From positions 64,304,596 to 64,368,595 of the forward strand of contig NC_092347.1 in NCBI RefSeq assembly GCF_963676685.1: a stretch of 64,000 bases of DNA, read 5' to 3'. Position numbers and translations under genes: made by a program. Under the pieces are notes generated by a model. It was not told the DNA's origin, made no database searches, and was given only the letters and a program-made list of their open reading frames with translations. Shown in pieces: positions 34,101 through 46,800 of this stretch. Each line of letters begins with the position of its first letter. Position 1 is the first letter of the stretch. Source of the stretch: Mytilus edulis. Lineage: Eukaryota > Mollusca > Bivalvia > Mytilida > Mytilidae.

Positions 34101-34840
34101 ACATTTGACTAACAGGTCGAACAACTGATGTTCTTAAACCCTGTTGACTGCCATTGGCAATTGCCAAATAAAATTGATCACAAGATGTAACAAAATGGAT
34201 CTTAATTTAAATTTAATACTAAACAGAATTATATATAAACATTAACCCAACAATGTTAGACCTGTAAATTTGCCTTTGCAAATTTTTTGTTCTTCCCTCG
34301 CCGGAATTCGTACCCATGCTACTGCGATATCGTGACACCAAATCGCCTGCACTGTAGCCGTCCCGCTAGACCACACGACCACCTGGGCTTCATAAAAATG
34401 AAGCTTTCGCTGGCCATGTGTTACCTTTCCACATCAGTTTTAATCTAGCAGCGTATATATATATATAAATCTATTTGTATAAGAAAGACCATGTTTTGGA
34501 CTACCTGACCACTGTGGTCAACATATTGGAGATTTATAATATGTGTTGCCAACTTCTATCCTAATGCATTATTTAAAATTGTTATTTTTTTAAGGATGCT
34601 TCACTGATTCAACCAATAGACGAAGACCTCAAAAAGTATATTGGTTTAATGGTAGTCCAGCATCAAGTTGGAAACACTTTTCAAATGAAACTGTTGTTAG
34701 AGGTTTATGTAAAACAGACCTTGTTTGATGGCCAGAATATTCCATCAAGATTGAATAAAAGATTCTGGCCATCAATCAAAGACATCAAGAACCATATGGC
34801 GTTAGCTCTATTAAGACTACGCAATACAAATGTAGATCAG
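31103..34840 (+). CDS. CARF/ALS2CR8-like N-terminal region (exons 1-5 seen)
   Basis: The exons read VTYEVVCVHSLDEVYQAIRE, then VPYISYDGVPFIIVGRKRM with a following CHHG, then KKDCSAGIRVRHVIRFPDYK, then an acidic and charged stretch, then FWPSIKDIKNHMALAL. The order YDGxPF, K-K-C-A-I-VR-I-FP-YK, and F-P-DI-NHM matches what is known of CARF-like DNA-binding regions fused to MULE transposases in invertebrates. The Cys and His residues of the middle segment suggest a zinc-stabilised DNA-binding fold. Intron 3 (32293-33497) is almost entirely a 21-bp satellite. Family assignment is from motif memory, not a search. Confidence 0.55.
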
Positions 34841-37800
34841 GTATTGAATCAATTTATACTATAGATTATATGTGTTTATCATATGTTTAGTAGTAAATAC
34901 AGTAGTATGTATTATTCTCTATATATTTGTGTATTTGGCATCTGTGGTGGTGTATGAAACTATAAAACCAGATTAACCCACCATATTTTTATGGAAACAC
35001 ATGTACTAAGTCAGAAATATGACAGCCCATTGTAAAAAGAAGTTTGAAAAATGTAAATGTAGTTAAAAAGAATAAAAATATCTTTTGATATATATTTACC
35101 TTTTCATCCGCATTTGTATAACATTACATTTGAATTTCATTCTTTTTGTTTCTGAGTCAGTATTTTAGTAAACATTTCATTACAATTGCAATGACCTCCT
35201 ACATAAATGATACTAAATTTTATTATCAACAGGCTGTAGTTTCCGAACTAGTAACTAAATGGGAATTAGAAAATCCAAAGGATAATTTCTACATTAGAGT
35301 AAAGAAAGACAATGATGATGAATTTAATCAAGGTATGTTTTTCTTTAACGATTTAATTTTAAATATTATTTACATTTTAAGAGCATTTATGTAGTATTTG
35401 AACAATATAATATACAACAGTAAAAGTCAAATGAAATTTTCAACATTAGTTGATAAATACTATGAAAGAAATGTGCTAAAAAGGGGAGATAATCTCACAA
35501 TTGTGTATTTTAACGCTTTTGCATATAAAATGTAAAAAAAAAGCTCAATAATGAAAAAAGATCTTTATATTCTACATTTTTCAAAAGAATATTTAGGATT
35601 CATAGTAACCAGATATCAATACATTTTCACAAATATGAAATACATTTTTTAATACCCAAATACTGTATTAGGTTAATATTCTAGTTCTCATCTCTACATA
35701 TTTAAATGATATATCATTACTTATTAATCAGTTTAATAGGTCAGTAAAAAGAAATTTTAGAGAAAAATATGAACTTCCAATTTTTTTTAATTTTATTTTA
35801 GACATTCCATTATGCCCAGAGAATGATGATGCTGGTGATGATAACGGAGAAGATCTCATGTTGGATGATGAAACATTGAGATCTGTATCTGTTACAGAGG
35901 AAAAGTTTTTATTCATCCATCAATCAGATTTTCAGAAACAGTTGCTGCTCAAATATGGACAGGAAATATGTCTTATGGATGCAACATACAGGACAACTCA
36001 ATATGCTGTACCGTTGTATTTCATTTGTGTTCCAACAAATGTGAACTATATGACTGTTGCAACTTTCATCACAGAAACTGAAGACAGCGATTCCATCAAG
36101 AGAGTGTTATTACAGTTAAGACAGTGGAATCCAGAATGGAACCCAAGTTTCTTTATGTGTGATTATGCAACAGAAGAAATCAATGCAATTGAATCAGTTT
36201 TTCCAGGTATTAAAATTTAGAGAATTATTCGGCTGTTGTCTGCTCTATGGTCAGGTTGTTAAAAATTGTCCCTTTGACACTTCTTTGACACCCATCTCAA
36301 TTTTATTGTAGAAAGTAGAATTTAACCATTAAAAATATTGATAGATAAGTAATCAAAGAATTCAAATCAAACATTTGTTGATCCTTAGTTACACCTGGTC
36401 AACTGTGGATTTGAAGGTAACTTTTAGCCAATAAAAAAAATGTTACATAAAAATTGCATAACAATAACTGATTTTATATAGATATAGGAAGATGTGGTGT
36501 GGGTGCCAATGAGACAACTCTCTATCCAAATAACAATTTTTAAAGTAAACCATTATAGGTCAACACAGAGCCTTGCATGGCTCAAACAGAATAATAAGCT
36601 ATAAAGGGCCCAAAAATTACTAGTGTAAAATCATTCAAACTTGAAAACCAACGATCTGTATGTCACATATATATGTGTGTGGGCATTTTTAATATAAAAA
36701 CTAGAGATAGACTTGCTATTTCTATTTTAATTAACTTAACATCACAAGATTACAATGTTGTCTTTATTTTTAGATAGTTTTGTGTACCTGTGCGATTTTC
36801 ACAGAGAACAGGCATGGGATCGTTGGTTGAATGCAAGCCACAATGGTGTTCAGCTGTACAAATCTCAGATTCTTTCCTTGCTAAGAAATATTGCTACAGC
36901 ATCAACAGAAATGGAATTTGAAGAGGCAAAAGACAATCTGAAGGTAGAAGTTCATATGAAATTGGATTTGTATATGTATTATTAATTCCAGTCTTTATTT
37001 CTTGAATTTAGAATGATAAAATAATTAATTCATAAAAGCACTAAAAGAGATAGAACTATTGAAAGCATTTGTGTGGTAAAAATATGTGCCAGCATATCAA
37101 ATATCAACATATATAAAGAGCAAAACATGTTTTTTTTATTTGGTTATTGGTGTGGAGATTGTTGTCTTCAACAGAGAATATGTAGTAAAATAGTAGTTTT
37201 TATTAACATTTGATACTAAGATATTACAAATTCAAAGGCAATAAAATTTTGTTAGTGGCCTCTTATTTTTATATATATGAGGGCTATAAAAATGAAATAG
37301 TATTACATTGATTTTTGTATCATGGTTGTTCAATCAAATTCAAGTGACAAATGAACCATTTGACCTACCACACAGTTTTATACCTTTTATTAATATGTTG
37401 ATTACTGACAGTTACTAAATCAGCAAATGCTTATTTCGTCAAAGAATAACTGATAATAAGAGAAAAAGTAATGAACCAACTACCCCCTCCCCCAATGAAA
37501 AACAGACCCTTGTCGATGTCAAAATGTTATAAATGCACCTATGATTTTGGCAAAAATGCAAACTGTAGTTATGGAAAAACCCAGTGCAAACATTGGTTTG
37601 ATAAAACAAGTAACAACTGTGATTTATTATTAACAGATATCGAAAGATGAACATACAAGCATCTGACCAGGCAAGAAAATATGCATCTGATATACCAGAA
37701 TTTCTTACTAACAGACCTCCACATGTTGTGAAGCATTGTTTTGTCAGATGGCAAGAAGCTATTAACATCCCATCTGAAGATATTGACGTTGTGGATGACA

Positions 37801-40800
37801 TCAACGGCACATTCCTTGTTAAGAGCCAGACAAGTGACAACACTCTATTGCATTATTTGATAAAGTTCCAGCAGGATGACATAGGCCTCCCATCATGTGA
37901 CTGCTTAGACTGGAAGAAGTCACACCTACCATGCAAACACTTTTTTGCCATCTTCCAGAACTTTGATATTTGGAGTTGGGAGAGTTTACCAATATTATAT
38001 CGAAAGAGTCCATTTCTAAATCTAGACATCCAATTGGAGAATGTTGACAACAGACAGTTTGTTGAAGAAACTGTTGATGCAGAACTTGCAGACTCAGAGG
38101 CTTACTTGTCAACAGCAGACTTTATTGAGCTTCCAATTTCATCAGCTGCAAGTATCAAAAGAAAAAAGCAAAAAATACAGAGCATTTGCAATCTCATTAA
38201 AGATCTCTGTTATAAGGTGGAAGATTCTGAAGTCCTAAATTCCACAATAGATCAACTGAATTCAGTTAGGCTTCAGATGAACTCCTCAGTTCCACAGACA
38301 GCAGAATTTTTGCTGGATAAAGAGGAGATGCTGCACATAGGAACTTCAAAAAAGCCAATAAAATGCCGAAATCTGAAGAAGACAAAGGCAAAGAAGAAGG
38401 GGGTTGGTAGAGTAGGAAGAAAGGCCACTAGACAGAAAGAAGGACACACAAAACTTGGTGTGAATGATCTTATAAAGAAAAATGAAGGTAAATATTTTGG
38501 TTTTATTCATTTGAGAACAGTATCAATGATGTCACATCTGCTCTTAAATTTGAACTTTAAAATATTCATATCCCAGGCCCAATAGAGCGAGTGGAGATAT
38601 TAAACTTGTTTAAGTTAATCAATGTTACTGTTATTCCACATTTTGGAGCTAAATTGAATTGGGTATCAATATTCACATGATGATGTTTTAATGTTTTTGC
38701 ATTCTACACAAGAGTCCCTTTTTGTACCTTTGCCTCTCTTCAACAGTTGTCAAATCTTTATTACAGAGCTATTTGAAAGAAACACAAGTGAGTCTACAGC
38801 ACATGTCATAGAATCAGTTGTCAATGAAGACTTTGTGATATATGAAGCAACTGCCATCAGTGAGGAAAGTGAAGTAAGGACTCCTGATGAAGGTAATTAT
38901 AAAACTCATCTCAAAGATATATCAGTTCATTTAATTGAAACTATAAATGGTATATATTTTACATAGTAAACATAAACATTTCACTGTCTAGTTTTATTAT
39001 AGGATTAAACACCTTTTAAAGGAATTTATTGGTGTATAAACTCAACCAATTGACTAATATGCAAATCAAATAAGAATTATTATATTATTAATTTATTTTT
39101 GTTTTATAACATAGGGTTGCATGAATATTGGGAAATATTGTCCTGAGTAGAATCTTATAGTGCACTAGCTTGTGGGTGCAATATATGTTCTACGAGGGAC
39201 AATACTCCCCAATATTTATGGAATAACCATTTTATTGTATCTTAGCAATATAATATTTAACAGTAAAAATTGGTTTAAACTAGATTTTGACATTGATGAA
39301 GTCATGAATTTTTAAAGATTTATAGCACTAGTGCAATATTGGAATTTATCGCATGCTACCTTTTGGTTACTTTCTGTGGGAAATATTATATTGCAATACA
39401 ATAAACCTCATTATTGAAGACAATTTATTTTATGGAAGTAATTACACATATATTGATAGTTTATAAATAATTAACAGGTGTAAGTACAGGACAGAATTTG
39501 GACACAGTTGAAAATACAATTCCAGAAGGGCACCATCTAAACATCTTACAAAAATTTAAAGGTATGATATAGATATAAGAAGATGTGGTATGAGTGGCAA
39601 TGAGACAACTCTCCATCCAAGTCAAAATGTGTAAAAGTAAACCATTATAAGTCAATGAACAGTCTGTTTTCTTTTTCACAAATCTATTCATAGGAAATAT
39701 TCATTAAGTATAAAGCATGTGTGTAGGCTTACATACAAAGATATGTGTATTTACTTAAAATGAAGAATTAATAAAATGACAGTAATTATTTGTACCATAG
39801 CAATTTAAAGGTTTTTACCTGGATAAGTTTTAATCAATTACCTCCATTTTAATCAGTGAAAATGACTTGATCAGTATATAAACACAATTTGGGTAAAAAT
39901 GTAGTTAAAATATGTGATCTTATTTGTATTTAATACCATATTCAATCATTTATTAACTTTTTCATAAGATTTCATAAGGCATTATTACATACAATTGAAT
40001 TTTTTTTAATAAGCATATGTATTTTTTTCCTTTATTAATTAAATTGTTACTTCAACTTACTTGTATGTATTTGGATCTGTTTACATTTTAGATGCGGTAT
40101 TGTGGTAGGTACACATGGTGAACGGGTTCTAGCTTTATCATTACATATATATTAAAACATATATACATTGAGCACCTCACTTGTTTCTCATTATGTTATA
40201 CTTCATTTGAATATTGTATTTTCTAGTAAGTAAGAAAAACAATAACTAGAACTGCTTCTTTATATAATCAACACTTACCTTAATTTTTGTGATCACATAA
40301 CTATTTTATTTAAATAGTGTATTAAAATCTAATATGACGTGCTTCTTCAGCTTTGTAAATCGCACTGTGATAAAATTCTCGATAAAATGTACTTAGTGCA
40401 GACTCGGAGATATACCTAATAATGGCTGTTACAATATACTTCCCATGTAAATCTACTTGTATTGGAACCTATTTGCAGACCCTTTCATCCCTTTGCCTAT
40501 TTTATTGTTTAATTGAAATAAAAATAAAAAAGACAAAATAACTTTTATTCTTATTTGTATGCATAATATAAAGAACTTATGCACAAGAGCTTGGAGAAAT
40601 GAACAAAATAAAAATTAAATAAAATTCCACAAAATTCTATTAATCTTTTTGGCGCATTTAAGTCATTTCAAAACATGAGATCATACAAGTGAAACCGCTA
40701 AAGTTAAAAGTTTTCTGTTACGTGAATCATCGGAATTTGTATGATATTGTATAAAAAACTGATTTTTGAGTAGGTTTTGTTTTATTTTCTATTCTATCTC

Positions 40801-43800
40801 ATTATTCGCATATTTACTAATTTCAGCAAGTCTCCTTAGTTACAAAATGTCAACTTTAGATTTGACGGAAGCTTACGAGAAAAACATGTAAATTAAAAAT
40901 GGCATATGTTGGGTTTGATAATTTAAAGAATTCAAAAGTTTTTTCTAGCCTTTATTCACGAAATAACCTACATATTTATAAGGATATTTGAGCTTTATCT
41001 AACAGGGAGCAAAAAAGTACAGCCACACACACAGCATACCCACCCTTGCTTCAGTTTTTTAATGACGGTATTTGTCCTATGAGAATCAAAATAATTCTTT
41101 TTGAAATGCTGGTCAGTAGTTATTTGTGGACTGTTCCATGCCTAGGTTTTATAGGGTTTCAGAATCACTGGAGCCTGTGTTCTCATTTACTGTATGAGAT
41201 CATACTTATTAAGCAATGAGATTCATTCTACTTTTGAATTAACTAATCAGCGCTTAACTAGCAGAGCCTTTGTTTACTGCACACAGGGTAAACTATTCCT
41301 GAAGCATAACTTGCTTGCAGCAACCATTTTAATTTTTCTGAGGAAATATTTAGTACAATTTTATACATGTATTACATTTTGTAGGAATGAAGCATACATT
41401 AAAATATGTAAAAACAAGTGTTCACTTTAATGGAGCTTGTTTTTATGTTATTTTTCAGCTTTTATGTCTAGTATCGACACAACACATTGGTTCAATCTAA
41501 TAAACATTGCACAGAATACCTACAATCACACACTGGACATGACTAGTCAGATCGGATTTTCAGTGCTGTTTGATGTTTGCAATGATTCAACTGATTTAGT
41601 AGCAGAAATGATGATCCAGATGACTTATCTTATGCCGACAACATTACCCAAGGAGATAAAGGACAGGATGATTAACATTATTTTGGAACAGATGGGTAAA
41701 CATTTATAGATTAGAAGTTTAAGTACCATGAGAAACATGAGGATATCCATACCCCAATGAAACAAAGTTCCGTAAGGTTTAATATTTTATCCCAACCATC
41801 TGGCAGTCCTGTTCTTGTCAATGCAACTTCTAAAACCACACCAAAAAAAATATATATAAAATTTATAAAGTCTATCTTATGAACTGAAGAAATAAACAGG
41901 GCTTTTAAAATTGTGAAATATGTAAACAAAATAGGATTTTAAGTATTAAAAATTTTGCTTTTTTTTTTTTTAAGTGCATGCTTTTTTATATAATTTGACT
42001 AATAAGTTCTACTTATACATTGATTTTTTTCAGTGACTAAAGAGATTATCACGTTGACAGTTGAGAACGATCCTCGTGTTAAAGCCATGGAACGAACAAA
42101 AGCTATGGAGGAACTTATTAATGATCCTGTTTTTAAATCACTCAAAGCCACAAAAGGTAAGTTGGCTGGAGTGTCTTAATTAAAATCCATAGAATGTTTA
42201 GCTAATTATTGAAAATGAACTTTTAATCACATTTTTTTCAAGAATAAAATGAAAAGTATGGCTCTCTTTTCAATCTACATGTGGGGCAAAATTGTCACAT
42301 TTTGTATAGATTATTCAATGATGTGTCATAAAAAGAAAATTACCTGGTAGAATGTTTTGATAAAATGTGAGAAGATAAGTCTTATAAAATAATATGCTTA
42401 AAAAAAATGGGATCATCTCAGTTGGTTCCTTGCTACAAATTACAATTAATAATTTCACCACACTTTCAATCATAAAACTTACATTATCTCCCCAACTGTC
42501 TCAGATATCTCCTTTTATTTGGCATAGTTGAAAAAAACTGAGTCAAACACTATATTTTGAAATTCGTGAATATCATTATAATTTAACAAAAATATTAAGC
42601 AGTAGTCTTATATCAATTAAATTGACATTGTGTTGTATTTTCCAAGGTATTGCCTCGTCTGTAGATGTATCAAAGGGAAGACCAATACTGAAAGCTTCAG
42701 GTTTGTTTTATTTTGAGTTGTTTGATTAAACACATTACCTTCTGCTATCTATGTATATTTGTGTAGTTTATATGTTGTATGCCTATAGTTGTTATGACTT
42801 TGGTAAATAAAGATATAGATTTGAGTGATAATGGTATTTTAAATGTAGTAAGTGTTTTGTTTTAAAATGAATTGTTAGAGGCTCTACAGAATTATTTTTT
42901 CTTGAATTTGATGACTCTTTTGAAGACAGCCTTAAAAAAAAAATTTTTTTTGTCAACCATTATTAAAAATTATAATTTTATTTTAGATACAGAATATCAA
43001 CATATTAACAGGAAAAGAAAGCTACAATTTGCTACAGGCACTAAATCTGCCAAAGAAATTAAAATATCATGTGAGTAAACATACTTGTTTTCAATCTAAA
43101 ATCTTAACATTCACCAATGTATTAACAAAATGAAAGAGATGTTTTGCAGGCTATTAAAGACTATTATTTTCCAAATGATGACATATTGAAAGCCTTGCAG
43201 TTTAGAAATTAAATATTGTGCAAAAAGTGGGTGAATGTTATAAAAAAAAGTCATAGGAAGTAAAGACTACTTTTCATTTTGTAGGTGTTTACCCAAGTGG
43301 AGGACTTCTCAATAGTAAAGGTGCGAACATATGTTTTGCAAATGCACTTCTGCAGTGTGTTCGACTCACAGATATGCACAGAATTCTACAACTGCATGAC
43401 AACTGCTCAGGTATAGAATATGTCAGATACACTATTTTCAGTCACAATAAAAAACCTAGAATATTTGTATTGTAATTTTTACAATTAATCTTGTTGATCC
43501 TCTTCACTTGTAATTTTAAATACGGTAAAAAAAACAATTATTTTTACAGAGAAATACTTTTTTTTTTAAGCACAGCTAATTGATTTTGATCTGCTTAAGA
43601 TTTTAAATGTTTTAAAGAATGATTGTGAAACATTTCATTTCAGATGACAGGTGTTTTACCTGTAATTTTAAAGAATTCATTGAAGAAGGTCCGGCCACAG
43701 CAGCTCCTTTGATAAGACAGTTGAACAGTAACTATAAATTAAAACAAAACAACTTTCATTTATACAAAATCCTGTTCAATCATACAATTCTTTTTAATTT

Positions 43801-46800
43801 GAAATAAAAATGAAACAAAGTCTAATCTTATTTTCAAGTGTTGAAGGAATTAACATATATACATGTATCAGCTTGTCAACATATATAGATTTATCCAAAT
43901 GGGGTGGGAAGATGATTTTTTTTTACAATTTGGTGTAAGTCTGTCTGAATGATCTGCAATTTCTTTTTCAGTAGTAATCAGGATTGTGGTGTGCGGAACA
44001 TTTTTTATGGTATACAAAAGAGTACAGGTAAAATTTCTTCATATGATATGAATCCGTTTACAGTGTATTGTGTAATAATTTTAATTTCTTTTATCTCATT
44101 TCTAAGAAAAAGTATTAAATAAGAGATCAAATTTGAGACATATAAATTGCTATATTGTAGAACTTGGTTATTTTGCTTTCTTTTTGTATTGTTTCATTTT
44201 CATTGGTGCAGCTACCCAGAAATAAGGCATTATTTAACGGAGAAAAGAATATCTCAAATAGAATATCTTTACATTTCAAGCTAGCTATGACCAGATTTTG
44301 ATTTTCCTTATTTTACCTCAGATCAGCTGGGATCAGTTCATTCATGAAATGGAATATCCTGTATTGATTTTCACAATTTAAAAAACTTGTTTTTACATTT
44401 GTTATTTAGTTATTATTATAATTGGAAACTTTTACATAGCATTTCTAGCTTAACTTTGATTAAGATTTTATTTAACCTTTAGTTGTTTGTGATACCTGTG
44501 GTTCAGTAAGCAGCAAGGAAGATGTGTATTCTGACATCAGTATTTCTATTGAGGAGGTACAGATTATAATTCATATACATATTATAGATTAGATAAATTC
44601 AAAGAATCCAAAGAATCCACTTTCCTTATGTCCTTGTTTTAACTGGAACAATATTATTTAAACACCATTTATATCTTAATTGTTTTAATTTTCAAATACA
44701 GAAAGGAGAATACTGTTTGATGATAAACTTGGTTCATGTTACATTAAGATAGCATGCATAATTCTGATACTTATTGTGAAGTTGTGTTTTAAAAGCTTAT
44801 AATTATTCAACTTGTATTTAAAGGTGTTTGATTATGATTAGCCTTTTCAAATAATTATCTTAAGTATACATTTGTACTAAACTATGATACTGCATCTTTT
44901 AAGTTAATAATAATATTTTTTTTAATTTTGCATATTAGGTTCAAACAGTTTCCCAAGCTGTGGAGGAATATTTTGCTGCTGTACCTGTGGAATACAATTG
45001 TTTAGTGTATGTTTTATATTATTATGTTGTTAATTTCATGATAGAGAAGAATTAAGTACATGAGCAATCAGAATGCTGCAAAACTGTATTCATGTTTTAC
45101 ATTATAGTAATTTCTAAATAACACATTATATTGTCTTAGTCATTAATTTTTTTTGTAATCTCTTCTAACATAGGACTCGGACATCTCTTGAACTGAATTT
45201 TACTGTGTGTATTGTTATGTGTTTACCTTTCTACATTGGCTAGAGGTATAGGGGGAGGTTTGAGAGTTAAGTATTACATTCATTATCTTTGTACTAGTAT
45301 TGATATTTGTTTAGAGGCCAGCTGAAGAAAGCCTCCTGGTGCAGGAGTTTCTCTTTGTATTGAAGACCTATTGGTGACCTTTTGTTGTGGTCTGTTCTAT
45401 GGTCGGGTTGTTGTCTCTTTGACACATTCCCCATTTCCATTGTTAATTTTGATTTTATTAGTGTTTAAAAATTGTTTTATTGAAATATGCTTCATATTGA
45501 ATAAATTTAGAAGACCAAATATTAGCCTTTTAATAGAAAACTTTTGTATATTCTTCTTAGATGTAAAAGTAAAAATGGATCAGCAAAGAAAATGACAACT
45601 TTGGATAGCATCCCAAAGAATATTGTTATCCATTTGAAAAGGTAATTAGAATTGAAGTGTTTTTCAGAAACCAATTAGTATTTTGCTATGAGACAACTTA
45701 AGATACTGAGTTTAAAACAACATGAAATTTATTTACAATGAGTTAATGATAATAACAGAAAAATAACAAAAATCAAATAGATTTTTTTTCTTATTTTAGG
45801 TGAATCATTGCAAATATGTTGCTTTTCAACATCACTTGGTTGCTGAAAGACATCTCTACTACTTTTAAAAAAACTGTTGTTCTGCATTAACACTGATATT
45901 TTAGTGTTAATTAATGCCCTCAAGGGGTATCTAATACATAGGTTTACTAATTTTGGACAATATGATTGATGTGAAAAGATTGTTAAATAATGTTCAATTT
46001 TTGATTTACAGATTTAATGGAACTTTAAGAAAAGTCAATAAAAAGGTTGATGTGTCGTTTGATCTTCATTTACGCAATCATGTGTCAAATGGAAAGGTAT
46101 GATACACCATTATCCCATAAATAAAATTGAGAATGGAAATGGGGAATGTGTCAAAGAGACAACAACCGATCAAATAAAAAAACAACAGCAGAAGGTCACC
46201 AACAGGTCTTCAATGTAGCGAGAAATTCCCACACCTGGAGGCGTCCTTCAGCTGGCCCCTAAACAAATACATATAGTTCAGTGATAATGAACACCATACT
46301 AATTTCCAAATTGTACACAAGAAAGTATTTAATTTTCATCAATTATCCGGTTTTATATATTGTATTTGAGTAAATTTAGTATATTTCATTTATAGTTTTA
46401 TTCCATAATCTGATTCCTTTCTTAAAGTCTTTGTTAGAATTGGGCAATTTAAAGAAATAACATAACATTGCAGAAAAAACAATCTGACCTAACAATTCTA
46501 TTTTGAAGTTTTTCTTGTAATGTTTTAAACATTACCTGGTTCTTTGTTAGATTAACTCTGAAGAACATTTATGGTAATAAAAAATCTTCACTTTCATTTA
46601 GGAACTGGAGGACAAGGCACAGCTATTTGGGGTGATTTTTCATGCTGGTAGAAGTGCTTCAAATGGTCACTACTATTCATTTGTGAAATTTGGGCAGCAT
46701 TGGTTCAAAATTGATGACATGAAGGTGAAAGGAAATCTTATATTTATTGTATAGTTCAAAGATATTCATAATTCTCTCATTTTATTTTCATAATTCAGTC

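Noticed and set aside
34305-34392. tRNA gene
   Set aside because: Has A- and B-box-like segments but no complete cloverleaf. It is followed by a SINE body.
37439-38112. Minus-strand frames opposite the SWIM exon
   Set aside because: Shadows of the strongly supported plus-strand coding exon.
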